A stretch of 64,000 nt of DNA, from assembly GCF_015680235.1 (NCBI RefSeq), contig NZ_JADLJL010000010.1, positions 62,001 to 126,000 on the forward strand. The letters are read 5' to 3'. Both the position numbers and the translations under genes were made by a program. Below the pieces are notes generated by a model. The model did not search any database. It saw only the letters and a list, made by a program, of their open reading frames with translations, and was not told the origin of the DNA. Positions 47,690 to 56,706 of the stretch are shown here, one piece after another; position 1 is the stretch's first letter; every line of letters starts with the position of its first letter. Source of the stretch: Pseudomonas guariconensis. GTDB lineage: Bacteria > Pseudomonadota > Gammaproteobacteria > Pseudomonadales > Pseudomonadaceae.

Positions 47690-48158
47690 GGGTCTGTTCT
47701 TTATCCAGCAGTTTGGCGAGACGCTCGCGTTCTTCAGGCGACAATTGCTCCGGGGTGGCCGCCACCGGCCCGCGGCGACGGCGCACGATCACCGCCAGCA
47801 CCACGAAGCCGGAGGCCAGGAGGATGCCTGGGCCGAACCAGAGCAGCCAGGTGCGCCCGGTGAGCGCCGGCTTGTAGCGCACGAAGTCGCCATAGCGATC
47901 GACCATGAAATCGACGATCTGCTCGTTGCTCTTGCCTTCGCCGAGCATGCGGAAGATCTCCCGCCGCAAGTCAGCTGCAATGGGTGCATTGGAGTCGGCG
48001 ATGTCCTGGTTCTGGCACTTGGGGCAGCGCAGCTCCTTGGTCAGTTGCTGATAACGCTCGCGCTCGGCATCATCGCGGAACTGGTAGGTATCGATGGCGG
48101 CCCGGGCCGCACCGGCCACGCCCAGGATCAGCATCGCCGCCGCCAGCCAACGCCTCAT
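47682..48158 (-). CDS. ccmH: Cytochrome c biogenesis protein CcmH
   Basis: A thiol-disulfide component that keeps apocytochrome CXXCH reduced for haem ligation. The 158 residues begin with a signal peptide (1-20), and carry the LRCPKCQNQ motif with C45 and C48, a membrane helix near 105-125 and a basic stretch RRRRG. The start at 48158 was chosen because it overlaps the ccmG stop (ATGA arrangement) and gives the standard length. Confidence 0.95.
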   Translation of the reverse strand: MRRWLAAAMLILGVAGAARAAIDTYQFRDDAERERYQQLTKELRCPKCQNQDIADSNAPIAADLRREIFRMLGEGKSNEQIVDFMVDRYGDFVRYKPALTGRTWLLWFGPGILLASGFVVLAVIVRRRRGPVAATPEQLSPEERERLAKLLDKEQTHD

Positions 48159-48691
48159 GGCTTGGCCTCCTCGACCAGGCTCTGATACAGCGGCGCCAGC
48201 TGCTCGCGCCACACCGTGGCATCGACCACACCCACATGTTTGTAGCGGATGATGCCTTTGGCATCGACCAGGAAGGTTTCCGGCGCCCCGTACACGCCCA
48301 AGTCCAGCCCCAGGCTGCCCTGCTCGTCACGAATGTTCAGCTGGTACGGGTTGTGGAAGTCGGCCAGCCATTTCAACGCCGCGGCGTTGTCGTCCTTGTA
48401 GTTGACCCCATGAATGACCACGCCCTGCTCGGCGAGCTGGTTGAGGTAAGGGTGTTCGACCTTGCACGAAGGGCACCAGGTGGCCCAGACATTGACCAGT
48501 GCCGGGCGCCCCTGCAGGTCGGCGGGGGTAAGCGTACGATCGCCTTGGACCGAGGCCAGCGAGAAGGCCGGGAACGGCTTGCCGATCATCGCCGAGGGCA
48601 GTTCGTCGGGCTTGAGGAACAGGCCTTTGTAGAGGAAGACCGCCATCAGCAGGAACACCGCCAATGGCAACACCATGATCCAACGCTTCAT
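48155..48691 (-). CDS. ccmG: Thiol:disulfide interchange protein CcmG/DsbE
   Basis: A membrane-anchored periplasmic thioredoxin that reduces the cysteines of apocytochrome c or CcmH. It has 178 residues, an N-terminal anchor (about 5-22), and the active site WATWCPSCKVEHP with C73 and C76. The family's GVNYKD loop and cis-Pro region (GAPETFLVD) are present. Overlaps of four bases join it to ccmF and ccmH. Confidence 0.95.
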   Translation of the reverse strand: MKRWIMVLPLAVFLLMAVFLYKGLFLKPDELPSAMIGKPFPAFSLASVQGDRTLTPADLQGRPALVNVWATWCPSCKVEHPYLNQLAEQGVVIHGVNYKDDNAAALKWLADFHNPYQLNIRDEQGSLGLDLGVYGAPETFLVDAKGIIRYKHVGVVDATVWREQLAPLYQSLVEEAKP

Positions 48692-50676
48692 GCAGTTGCT
48701 CCAGACATGCCCAGGACATCACGCACCCGGGCCTTGACCTTGACGCGGTAGCGTCGGTCGAACGCCGCCAGGAACCCGCCCAACGCGGTCAGCAGACCGC
48801 CCAGCCAGATCCAGCGGACATAAGGTTTGATATGCACCCGTACCGCCCAGGCACCGTTGTCCAAAGGCTCGCCGAGGGCGACATACAGATCGCGGGTGAA
48901 GCCGGCGTCGATACCGGCCTCGGTCATCATCGCCTGCTGCACCGTATACAGGCGCTTCTCAGGGTGCAACACGGTCACTTCGCGACCGTCGCGGCTGATG
49001 CGCACGGTGCCCTTGTCGGAGATGAAGTTCGGCCCCTCGAAGTGCTGGGCGCCCTCGAACAGGAAGTGATATCCCGCCAGTTCCACGGTTTCACCCGGTG
49101 CCATGCGCAGGTCACGCTCGGCGCTGTTATTGCTCGACAGCACCACGCCCAGGGCGCACACCGCCAGGCCCAGGTGCGCCAGGTGCATCCCCCAGTAGCT
49201 GCGCGACAAGCCACGCAGGCCCTTGGTCAGGCCCTTGTGACGGGTCTTGTCGAAGATGTCGCGCACGCCTGCCAGCACCACCCAGGCGGCCAGGGCGAAC
49301 GCGCTCAGGGCAGGCCAGTCGAAGTCGTCGACCAGCAGGCCCGCGACCGGCGCCAGGACCGCGCTGCCCACCAGCACCGGAGTCAGCATGCCCAACAGCC
49401 ATTTGCCCGGAGTGTCCTTCCAGCGCACCACCACACCGACCCCCAGTACCACCATCAGCAGCGCCATCAACGGCAGGAACAGCGCATCGAAGTAAGGCGG
49501 GCCGACCGACAGCTTGGCCCCGGTCAGGGCATCGAGTACCAGCGGGTAGAGGGTACCGAGCAGGATCATCGACGCCGCCACCACCAGCACCAGGTTGTTG
49601 GCCAGCAGCAATGTCTCGCGCGACCACAGGGCAAAGCCGACCTGGCTCTTGACCACCGGTGCACGCAGGGCGAACAAGGTCAGCGAGCCGCCGACCACGA
49701 ACAGTAGGAAGATCAGGATGAATACGCCACGGGACGGATCGGACGCGAAGGCATGCACCGAGGTCAACACCCCGGAACGGACCAGGAAGGTCCCCAGCAG
49801 GCTCAGGGAGAAGGCGGCGATGGCCAGCAGCACCGTCCAGCTCTTGAACACCCCACGCTTCTCGGTGACCGCCAGCGAGTGGATCAGCGCCGTGCCCACC
49901 AGCCACGGCATGAAGGAAGCGTTTTCCACCGGGTCCCAGAACCACCAGCCGCCCCAGCCCAGCTCGTAGTAGGCCCACCAGGACCCCAGGGTGATGCCGA
50001 CACCGAGGAAGGCCCAGGCGACGATGGTCCAAGGCCGCGACCAGCGCGCCCAGGCCGCGTCCAGACGCCCGCCCAGCAGCGCGGCGATGGCGAAGGCGAA
50101 GGCCACCGAGAAGCCGACGTAGCCCATGTACAGCATCGGCGGGTGGACGATCAGGCCGAAGTCCTGCAGCAGCGGGTTCAGGTCGCGCCCGTCGGTCGGC
50201 ACTTGGGGCAACAGGCGTTCGAACGGGTTGGAGGTGATGATCAGGAACGACAGGAAACCGACGCTGATCATGCCCATCACCGCCAGAACCCGGGCCAGCA
50301 TCACCTGCGGCAGCTGGCGCGAGAACACCGACACGGCGAAGGTCCAGCCCCCCAGGATCAACGCCCAGAGCAGCAGCGAACCCTCGTGCGCGCCCCACAC
50401 GGCACTGAACTTGTAGTACCAGGGCAAGGCGCTGTTGGAGTTGCTGGCCACATAGGCCACCGAGAAGTTGTCGGTCATGAAGGCATGGGTGAGGCAGGCG
50501 AAGGCGAACGCCAGGAAGGCGAACTGCCCCCAGGCCGCCGGCCGTGCCAGGCTCATCCACAGGCTGTCGCCGCGCCAGGCGCCAAGCAAAGGCACGCTGG
50601 CCTGCACCACGGCGAAACAGATCGCCAGGATCATCGACAATTGCCCGAGCTCGGGGATCACCAGGGCCGCGTTCAT
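48688..50676 (-). CDS. ccmF: Haem lyase CcmF
   Basis: The large membrane protein that joins haem from CcmE to apocytochrome c. The 662-residue length is standard, with about 15 membrane helices. The tryptophan-rich WWD motif is [20 protein letters not shown] (about 233-252), followed by conserved haem-ligand histidines such as in [13 protein letters not shown]. It overlaps ccmE and ccmG by four bases each. Confidence 0.97.
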   Translation of the reverse strand: MNAALVIPELGQLSMILAICFAVVQASVPLLGAWRGDSLWMSLARPAAWGQFAFLAFAFACLTHAFMTDNFSVAYVASNSNSALPWYYKFSAVWGAHEGSLLLWALILGGWTFAVSVFSRQLPQVMLARVLAVMGMISVGFLSFLIITSNPFERLLPQVPTDGRDLNPLLQDFGLIVHPPMLYMGYVGFSVAFAFAIAALLGGRLDAAWARWSRPWTIVAWAFLGVGITLGSWWAYYELGWGGWWFWDPVENASFMPWLVGTALIHSLAVTEKRGVFKSWTVLLAIAAFSLSLLGTFLVRSGVLTSVHAFASDPSRGVFILIFLLFVVGGSLTLFALRAPVVKSQVGFALWSRETLLLANNLVLVVAASMILLGTLYPLVLDALTGAKLSVGPPYFDALFLPLMALLMVVLGVGVVVRWKDTPGKWLLGMLTPVLVGSAVLAPVAGLLVDDFDWPALSAFALAAWVVLAGVRDIFDKTRHKGLTKGLRGLSRSYWGMHLAHLGLAVCALGVVLSSNNSAERDLRMAPGETVELAGYHFLFEGAQHFEGPNFISDKGTVRISRDGREVTVLHPEKRLYTVQQAMMTEAGIDAGFTRDLYVALGEPLDNGAWAVRVHIKPYVRWIWLGGLLTALGGFLAAFDRRYRVKVKARVRDVLGMSGATA

Positions 50677-51128
50677 GGCTTGGGCTCCGCGCCGGTGGCC
50701 GCCTGACCGCTTTCCTTCAAGGCTTTGGTGACCTCAGGCGGCATGTACTTCTCGTCGTGCTTGGCCAGCACCTCGTCGGCCACCACCACGCCGTCGGCAT
50801 TGAGCTTGCCCAGGGCCACGATACCCTGCCCTTCGCGGAACAGGTCAGGAAGAATGCCGCGGTAGGTGATCGGCACCGACTTGTTGAAGTCGGTGACCAC
50901 GAAGCGCACGTCCAGCGAGTCGGACGAGCGCTGCACCGACCCCTTCTCGACCATGCCGCCTGCGCGAATGCGGGTATCGAGCGGCGCCTCGCCATTGGCG
51001 ATCTGGGTCGGGGTATAGAACAGGTTGATGTTCTGCTGCAGGGCGCTCAGGGCGAAGCCGACGGCGATGGCCACGCCGACCAGCAGGCCGAGGATGAGGA
51101 ACAGGCGTTTCTTGCGCTGCGGATTCAC
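50673..51128 (-). CDS. ccmE: Haem chaperone CcmE
   Basis: A periplasmic haem carrier with N-terminal anchor (residues about 8-28). It shows the OB-fold core ([13 protein letters not shown]) and the covalent haem site H124 with Y128 in [12 protein letters not shown]. The protein has 151 residues. It receives haem from CcmABCD and passes it to CcmF. It overlaps ccmD and ccmF by four bases. Confidence 0.96.
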   Translation of the reverse strand: MNPQRKKRLFLILGLLVGVAIAVGFALSALQQNINLFYTPTQIANGEAPLDTRIRAGGMVEKGSVQRSSDSLDVRFVVTDFNKSVPITYRGILPDLFREGQGIVALGKLNADGVVVADEVLAKHDEKYMPPEVTKALKESGQAATGAEPKP

Positions 51129-51301
51129 TGGTTGTTCTCCCGGCGCAGACGGCGCGCCTCTTCTTGCAGGTAGCGGCGGCGGGCCAGCAAAGGCGCTGCG
51201 ACATTGAGCGCCAGCACCGCCAGGCAGATGCCATAGGCCGACCAGACGTACAGGCCATGATGCCCCATGGCGAGGAAATCACCGAAGGATGCGAAACTCA
51301 T
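51125..51301 (-). CDS. ccmD: Haem exporter accessory protein CcmD
   Basis: A 58-residue single-helix protein ([25 protein letters not shown]) with a basic C-terminal tail ([14 protein letters not shown]). CcmD helps release haem-loaded CcmE from CcmABC. The internal ATG at 51301 is used because it overlaps the ccmC stop; the open frame extends much further upstream inside ccmC. Confidence 0.93.
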   Translation of the reverse strand: MSFASFGDFLAMGHHGLYVWSAYGICLAVLALNVAAPLLARRRYLQEEARRLRRENNQ

Positions 51302-52065
51302 CTGGCGGCCCTCCGACCCAGGCTGTTCAATACTTCCTCCCGGACCCAGCTGGCGCGGGCTTCGCGCTTGAGCACCTCGAGACGCATGCGAACCAACAGC
51401 ACCGCGCCGAAGAAGCAGTAGAAACCGAGCGCCGTCAACAGCAACGGCAACCACATCTCGGCCGGCATCGCCGGTTTTTCGGTCAGGGTAAAGGTGGCGC
51501 CTTGGTGCAGGGTGTTCCACCACTCCACCGAATACTTGATGATCGGGATGTTCACCACGCCGACGATGGCCAATACCGCGCAGGCCTTGGCCGCGCTGTC
51601 GCGGTTGCTGATCGCCTGGCCCAGGGCGATGATGCCGAAGTACAGGAACAGCAGGATGAGCATGGACGTAAGGCGTGCATCCCAGACCCACCAGCTACCC
51701 CAGGTCGGCTTGCCCCAGATCGCCCCGGTCACCAAGGCCACCGCGGTCATCCAGGCACCGATGGGGGCGGCGCATTGCAGGGCGACGTCGGCCAGTTTCA
51801 TCTTCCACACCAGCCCCACTACCCCGGCCACCGCCAGCAGCACATAGCACGACTGCGCCAGCATGGCGGCCGGCACATGGATGTAGATGATCCGGAAGCT
51901 GTTGCCCTGCTGATAGTCCTGGGGCGCGAAGGCCAGCCCCCAGGTGATGCCGACCAGCAGCAGGAGGGTGGCGGCAACGGTCAGCCACGGCAGCATGCGG
52001 CCGCTGATCGCATAGAACCATTTGGGGGAGCCCAGCTTGTGGAACCACGTCCAGCTCATTTTCAT
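51298..52065 (-). CDS. ccmC: Haem handling protein CcmC
   Basis: A six-helix membrane protein that attaches haem to CcmE. The 255-residue sequence has the WWD motif [13 protein letters not shown] near 125 and conserved His residues in the flanking loops ([13 protein letters not shown] and ENTLHQG-like [11 protein letters not shown]). A 46-base gap separates it from ccmB, the only spacing above a few bases in the operon. Confidence 0.96.
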   Translation of the reverse strand: MKMSWTWFHKLGSPKWFYAISGRMLPWLTVAATLLLLVGITWGLAFAPQDYQQGNSFRIIYIHVPAAMLAQSCYVLLAVAGVVGLVWKMKLADVALQCAAPIGAWMTAVALVTGAIWGKPTWGSWWVWDARLTSMLILLFLYFGIIALGQAISNRDSAAKACAVLAIVGVVNIPIIKYSVEWWNTLHQGATFTLTEKPAMPAEMWLPLLLTALGFYCFFGAVLLVRMRLEVLKREARASWVREEVLNSLGRRAAR

Positions 52066-52111
52066 CAGGGTACATCCAGGGTATCTGCCGGGCTTGGAAG
52101 CCCGGGACTCG

Positions 52112-52780
52112 TTATTCGCCGACGCTGATCTTCAGGCCGGCCGCGATCGCAAAAGGTGCCAGGGTCACCGCCAAGGTCGTCAGGCTGGCCAGCCACAGCA
52201 GATGGCCGGTGGCGGGCATATTCTGCAATGCCGCTTGCAAGGCGCCACTGCCCAGGATCAATACCGGGATATACAGCGGCAGTATCAGCAACGCCAGCAA
52301 CAGGCCGCCGCGCTTGAGACCGACGGTCAGCGCCGCGCCCACCGCGCCCAGCAGGCTCAGCACCGGCGTACCCAGCAGCAGCGAGCCCAACAGCACAGGC
52401 AGGCAATTGCCGGGCAGGCCCAGCATCAGCGCCAGCAGCGGTGCCAACAATACCAGCGCCAGCCCGGAAAAGATCCAATGCGCCAGCACCTTGGCCAGCA
52501 CCAGCAGTGCCAACGGGTGCGGTGACAGCACCCACTGCTCCAGCGAGCCATCCTCGAAGTCGCTGCGAAACAGGCCGTCCAGCGACAACAGCACGGCCAA
52601 CAACGCCGCCACCCAGACCAAGCCTGGCGACAAGGTTTGCAACAATTGTGTCTCAGGGCCGACCGCCAGTGGAAACAAGGCGACGACGATCGCGAAGAAC
52701 ACCAGCGGGTTGGCCAGTTCCGCCGGACGGCGGCACAACAGGCGCGCCTCGCGGCGCAGCAACAGGATGAATACGCTCAT
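52112..52780 (-). CDS. ccmB: Haem exporter permease CcmB
   Basis: The 222-residue membrane subunit of the CcmAB transporter with about six helices (for example [21 protein letters not shown] and [20 protein letters not shown]). The segment [22 protein letters not shown] is the family signature. The start at 52780 overlaps the ccmA stop. Confidence 0.95.
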   Translation of the reverse strand: MSVFILLLRREARLLCRRPAELANPLVFFAIVVALFPLAVGPETQLLQTLSPGLVWVAALLAVLLSLDGLFRSDFEDGSLEQWVLSPHPLALLVLAKVLAHWIFSGLALVLLAPLLALMLGLPGNCLPVLLGSLLLGTPVLSLLGAVGAALTVGLKRGGLLLALLILPLYIPVLILGSGALQAALQNMPATGHLLWLASLTTLAVTLAPFAIAAGLKISVGE

Positions 52781-53409
52781 GCCGCCCATTGCCCCAGGTT
52801 TAGTTCACGGTAGCCGGACGGCTTGCGCTCGAGGGTATGGTGGGTGGTCAACACCACCGTGCCGCCTTGCTCGCAGTGGGCCGCCAGGTGTGCCTCGAGT
52901 TGAGCCACGCCCTGCTTGTCGAGGGCCGTGAAGGGTTCGTCGAGGATCCACAGCGGTGGGCTTTCCAGATACAACCGGGCCAAGGCCACGCGGCGCTGCT
53001 GGCCGGCAGACAAGGTGTGGCACGGCACGTCTTCGAAACCACGCAATCCTACCGCCGCCAGCGCCTGCCAGATCGCCTCGGCGCTGGCCGGCTGGTGCAG
53101 GGCGCATAGCCAGGCAAGGTTTTCCTCGGCCGTGAGCAGGTCCTTGATTCCGGCGGCGTGGCCGATCCACAGCAGGATACTGGCAAGGGCATGGCGCTGC
53201 TCGGCCAGCGGCTGGCCCCCCAGCAGGATTTGCCCGGCCGTCGGCTGCATCAGGCCGGCCAACAGGCGCAGCAGGCTGGTCTTGCCGCTACCGTTGGGGC
53301 CGCTGATCTGCAGCATGTCACCGGGCCGCAACTGAAACTCCAGGTGCTCGAAGAGCAATCGCCAGTCGCGCTCGCAGGCCAGGCCTGTGGCTTGTAGGTG
53401 AAGGGTCAC
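52777..53409 (-). CDS. ccmA: Haem exporter ATPase CcmA
   Basis: The 210-residue ABC ATPase of the Ccm system. It has Walker [15 protein letters not shown], the signature [14 protein letters not shown] and Walker [13 protein letters not shown]. The start codon is GTG. It is the first gene of the operon ccmABCDEFGHI, divergent from the FliK-like gene across 181 bp that includes a 12-bp inverted repeat. Confidence 0.96.
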   Translation of the reverse strand: MTLHLQATGLACERDWRLLFEHLEFQLRPGDMLQISGPNGSGKTSLLRLLAGLMQPTAGQILLGGQPLAEQRHALASILLWIGHAAGIKDLLTAEENLAWLCALHQPASAEAIWQALAAVGLRGFEDVPCHTLSAGQQRRVALARLYLESPPLWILDEPFTALDKQGVAQLEAHLAAHCEQGGTVVLTTHHTLERKPSGYRELNLGQWAA

Positions 53410-53433
53410 GGTTTCGCCTTATACAGGTTGGGC

Positions 53434-53471
53434 CCAGGTTCGCTACTTGCCAAAGGCGCTAGCGAACCTGG
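53434..53471. promoter_or_regulatory. 12-bp perfect inverted repeat between ccmA and the FliK-like gene
   Basis: CCAGGTTCGCTA (53434-53445) pairs with TAGCGAACCTGG (53460-53471) across a 14-base loop, 25 bases before the ccmA start. It may act as an operator or as a hairpin in the ccm leader RNA. Confidence 0.45.
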
Positions 53472-53578
53472 ACCCTGTGTCTCAAGTCGCCCCATTCACT
53501 GCCGTTATAGTGGCAATGGCGGACGGGCGGGCATTATTACATGCAACGTCCCGCTGCCAAGAGGGCTGGTCCGACAGG

Positions 53579-53588
53579 TTGTATACAA
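53579..53588. promoter_or_regulatory. TTGTATACAA palindrome overlapping the ribosome site of the FliK-like gene
   Basis: Perfect 10-bp palindrome ending two bases before the ATG at 53591, identical to the copies before puuE, gcl and others. In this position it takes the place where the Shine-Dalgarno sequence should be. Confidence 0.5.
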
Positions 53589-53590
53589 TC

Positions 53591-55156
53591 ATGACTGAAA
53601 TCAATAGTCTCGGCGCACAAACCGTGCTGGGCCTGCAGGCCGGCAAGGCTGCGATGACCGGCGAACTGCTGCGTCTGCTACAACCCCAGCCAGGCTTGAT
53701 GGCACCCGGCGAGACCGCCCGGGCCGATGTGCTGTCGTTGCGCCAGGTCGGCCAGGATTTCCAGCTGTTGCTGCGCCTGACCCTGGCCAACGGCAACCAG
53801 ACCCAACTGCAGGCCAGCGCCAGCCAGCCCTTGCCCCAGGGGAGCCAGGTCACCGTCACCCAGACCGAAGGCAACCGCCTGGCGATCCTCGTGCAACAGG
53901 CCAATGCCAGCAATATCGCAGCCCTCACCCGCCTCGATACGGCCAAGGTGCCAGTGGGCACCCTGCTGCAAGGCAAGGTGCTGACCAGCCAGGCCCTGCC
54001 GACGAACCCCGGTGACGCGACCAGCTTCCGCTCGCTGGTCAGCCTGCTCAACAGCCCCCAGGCCGGCGCCACCCTGACCGTCGACAGCCCAAGGCCATTG
54101 GCAGTCGGCAGCCTGCTCAGCGCCCTGGTACAAGGTGACCAGTCGCTGCGCTTCGTGCCCCTGGGCGGCCGCCAGGAGCAACTGGCCGTCAGTCAATTGC
54201 TCGGCGCGCAACAGAGCCGCCAGGCGTCGCTGACGGGGCTGCTCGATGCCTTGCAGCAGATCGCCCGCGACCCGAGTGGCAACGGCGAGCTGCGCACCAG
54301 CGCCGAACGCCTGCTGGCCAGCCTGCCGCAGGCGCGGCAACTGGGCGATGCCAAGGCTGTGGCCCAAGCGCTGCACAGCAGCGGCGCTTTCCTGGAGGCC
54401 AAGCTGCTGGGAGGGCTGACAGGGGGCGTGGCAACGGACCTGAAGGCGCAGTTGATCCGGCTAGTGGCCCAAGCCACGCCTTCCCTCCCTACCGGCATAC
54501 CCTTCAACCCCACCACGGCCAGCGCCCTGGCGCAGGCGTTTCCAGGCATGGCGCGAGGCGCCCTGGGCATGCTCGAACGCAACACGCCCAAGCCTCAACC
54601 TGGCGCCTTTCCCCTGCCCTCGCGGCTGGTGAAGAGCCTGGAGGAAGAAGGCGACCTGCAGCAGTTGCTGCGCCTGGCTGCCGCCGCCATCGCGCGTCTG
54701 CAGAGCCATCAACTGTCCAGCCTGCAGCAAACCGGCATGAACGAGAACGGCAACCTGCAGACCACCTGGCAGACCGAGATACCGATCCGCCATGGCCAGG
54801 AGTTCGTGCCCTTGCAGGTCAAGCTGCAACGCGAAGAAACGCCGGAACAACAGGCCGACCCACAACGCGAACAACGCGACCCGCTGGCGTCGTTGTGGCG
54901 GATCGAACTGGCATTCGACCTGCCACCGCTCGGCCCCTTGCAGGTCCAGGCGCAGCTGAACCAAGGCCAGCTGTCGGGCCAGCTATGGGCGCAGCTGCCC
55001 CAGACCGCACAATTGATCGAGCGTCAGTTGGGTGAGCTACGCGAACGGTTGGTGGCCCGCGGCCTGGACGTCGGCGACCTGCAGTGCCACCCCGGCACGC
55101 CACCGCAAGGGGCACGCACACGCCTGGAACAACGTTGGGTGGATGAAAACGCATGA
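53591..55156 (+). CDS. FliK-like protein (flagellar hook-length control C-terminal domain)
   Basis: A 521-residue Gln/Leu-rich protein. The long N-terminal part (1-390) is of low complexity with many Q, A and L. The C-terminal 120 residues (about 395-515: PIRHGQEFVPLQVKLQRE, LWRIELAFDLPPLGPLQVQAQLNQGQLSGQLWAQ) resemble the FliK hook-length control domain, which binds FlhB. I chose the ATG at 53591; an upstream in-frame ATG at 53447 would cross the inverted repeat region. It overlaps the next gene by four bases, a small FlhB-C-like gene, so the two form a pair. Whether it regulates flagellar export or another process is open. Confidence 0.8.
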   Translation: MTEINSLGAQTVLGLQAGKAAMTGELLRLLQPQPGLMAPGETARADVLSLRQVGQDFQLLLRLTLANGNQTQLQASASQPLPQGSQVTVTQTEGNRLAILVQQANASNIAALTRLDTAKVPVGTLLQGKVLTSQALPTNPGDATSFRSLVSLLNSPQAGATLTVDSPRPLAVGSLLSALVQGDQSLRFVPLGGRQEQLAVSQLLGAQQSRQASLTGLLDALQQIARDPSGNGELRTSAERLLASLPQARQLGDAKAVAQALHSSGAFLEAKLLGGLTGGVATDLKAQLIRLVAQATPSLPTGIPFNPTTASALAQAFPGMARGALGMLERNTPKPQPGAFPLPSRLVKSLEEEGDLQQLLRLAAAAIARLQSHQLSSLQQTGMNENGNLQTTWQTEIPIRHGQEFVPLQVKLQREETPEQQADPQREQRDPLASLWRIELAFDLPPLGPLQVQAQLNQGQLSGQLWAQLPQTAQLIERQLGELRERLVARGLDVGDLQCHPGTPPQGARTRLEQRWVDENA

Positions 55157-55482
55157 GTAGCAAGCAACCGCGCCAGGCCATCGCCCTGAGCTATGACGGC
55201 CAGCAGGCACCGACGCTCAGCGCCAAGGGCGACGACGAACTGGCCGAGGCCATCCTCGCCATCGCTCGCGAACACGAGGTGCCGATCTACGAGAACGCCG
55301 AGCTGGTACGGCTGCTCGCGCGCCTGGAGCTCGGGGAGCAGATTCCCGAGGCGCTGTACCTGACCATTGCCGAGATCATCGCCTTTGCCTGGCAATTACG
55401 CGGCAAGGTGCCTGCGGGCTTCGATGACGAGCTGGCTCCCGAGCGCGACATCACGCCCACGCAGCTGCGCCTGCCCTCATAG
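55153..55482 (+). CDS. Small FlhB C-terminal-like protein
   Basis: A 109-residue protein that matches the cytoplasmic C-terminal half of FlhB: AIALSYDGQQAPTLSAKGDDELAEAILAIAREHEVPIYENAELVRLLARLELGEQIPEALYLTIAEIIAFAWQL. It lacks the NPTH autocleavage motif and the membrane part. Similar stand-alone FlhB-C paralogues are known in other flagellated bacteria. It is coupled to the FliK-like gene, consistent with a FliK-FlhB-type interaction in substrate switching. Confidence 0.85.
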   Translation: MSSKQPRQAIALSYDGQQAPTLSAKGDDELAEAILAIAREHEVPIYENAELVRLLARLELGEQIPEALYLTIAEIIAFAWQLRGKVPAGFDDELAPERDITPTQLRLPS

Positions 55483-55514
55483 CGCGAAACTCATTGATAT
55501 GACAGAAACCTGTA

Positions 55515-55574
55515 GGAGATTACCCAGCCCTTCGGGCTGCGCTGTCGCGCAGAGAACAAGCGGCTAGCGCCGCC
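55515..55574 (+). repeat. 60-bp repeat, copy 2
   Basis: One mismatch to 37329-37388. It is followed by the expanded REP unit at 55579-55616. Confidence 0.85.
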
Positions 55575-55578
55575 CCCT

Positions 55579-55770
55579 GTGGGAGCGGCGGTGCGACGGT
55601 CCGACTTGTCCCGCGATCAAGGGCAAAGCCCTTGCCAGGCGACGGTGATATCCGGCCCGGCCCAATCGCGGGACAAGCCCGCCCCCACAAAGCCCGAAAA
55701 ATCAAATAGTTATGCGTTGTTCTATGAGAGCGGCCTTTCGCCGCGATGGGGCGCAAGGCCGCTCCTACAG
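55579..55770. repeat. REP cluster with an expanded unit
   Basis: Contains the expanded unit GTGGGAGCGG-(about 16 bases)-CTTGTCCCGCGA (55579-55616), a normal inverted unit CAATCGCGGGACAAGCCCG (from about 55661) and a GGCGCAAGGCCGCTCCTACAG unit near the end. Together with the 60-bp repeat it fills the 307-bp gap between the FlhB-C-like and DUF2802 genes. Confidence 0.8.
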
Positions 55771-55789
55771 TAGAGCTCGATGGATCGTT

Positions 55790-56185
55790 TCACTCGCCGC
55801 GATGCAGCTTGCTCATCAGCTCCGCCTCGGCCTGGGTCAGGCCGCAGGTGCGGGTCAGTTCCTCGACGCTGGCGCCCATGCCCACCAGCTTGGCCGCCTG
55901 GGTGAAGGTCACGCTGTTGGGGTCGCGCTGCTCCAGTTGCTGGAGCTTGTCGGGCAACGGCGCGACCACGGCGCGCAGCTCGTGGATCGCCTCGCCCATG
56001 CGCACGGTACCGTTCTGGTAGTCGTCCAGGCGCTTGGCCAGGTCCTTGATGCGCTGGTCACGCAGCGCATCGCCCTGGGCCTGCTGGGCGGCCAGTTCGC
56101 GTTGGCGCTTGCTGTAGTTGAGGAACAACCACAGGCTCAGCGCCCAGAGCAATGCCAGGAAAAGGACAGCAGCCTCGAAGATCAA
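55790..56185 (-). CDS. DUF2802 family protein
   Basis: A 131-residue protein with an N-terminal membrane helix (about 3-22), a coiled-coil-like central part rich in R, Q and L, and a C-terminal helix-turn-helix-like stretch (TFTQAAKLVGMGASVEELTRTCGLTQAEAELMSKL). The start codon is TTG with GGAG upstream, one base after the cheW stop. The family often stands at the end of che-par clusters; its function is unknown. Confidence 0.85.
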   Translation of the reverse strand: MIFEAAVLFLALLWALSLWLFLNYSKRQRELAAQQAQGDALRDQRIKDLAKRLDDYQNGTVRMGEAIHELRAVVAPLPDKLQQLEQRDPNSVTFTQAAKLVGMGASVEELTRTCGLTQAEAELMSKLHRGE

Positions 56186-56186
56186 C

Positions 56187-56666
56187 TCAGATGTTCTCCA
56201 GCTCGGACCACTCTTCCTCGGTCATCATCTTGTCCAGCTCGACCAGGATCAGCAGTTCGCCATTCTTGTTGCACACGCCCTGGATGAACTTGGCCGACTC
56301 CTCGTTACCGACATTCGGCGCGGTTTCGATTTCCGATTGGCGCAGGTAGACCACCTCGGCCACGCTGTCGACCAGGATACCGACCACCTGCTTGTCCGCC
56401 TCGATGATGACGATGCGGGTGTTGTCGGTGACTTCGGTGGGCATCAGGCCAAAACGCTGGCGGGTGTCGATCACCGTGACCACATTGCCGCGCAGGTTGA
56501 TGATGCCCAGCACGTAGCTCGGCGCACCCGGTACCGGCGCGATCTCGGTGTAGCGCAGAACTTCCTGCACCTGCATGACGTTGATGCCGTAGGACTCGTT
56601 GTCCAGACGGAACGTTACCCACTGCAGGATCGGATCTTCGGAACCTTGTGCAGACGACTTTTTCAT
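56187..56666 (-). CDS. cheW: Chemotaxis coupling protein CheW
   Basis: Links chemoreceptors to the kinase CheA. The 159-residue protein shows the CheW fold: LQWVTFRLDNESYGINVMQVQEVLRYTEIAPVPGAPSYVLGIINLRGNVVTVIDTRQRFGL, then DNTRIVIIEADKQVVGILVDSVAEVV. It follows the ParP-like gene after 40 bases and directly precedes the DUF2802 gene. Confidence 0.95.
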   Translation of the reverse strand: MKKSSAQGSEDPILQWVTFRLDNESYGINVMQVQEVLRYTEIAPVPGAPSYVLGIINLRGNVVTVIDTRQRFGLMPTEVTDNTRIVIIEADKQVVGILVDSVAEVVYLRQSEIETAPNVGNEESAKFIQGVCNKNGELLILVELDKMMTEEEWSELENI

Positions 56667-56706
56667 TCCCCTACCCCTTGAAATCCGCGCTTGGCGGTGT
56701 GTTCGG

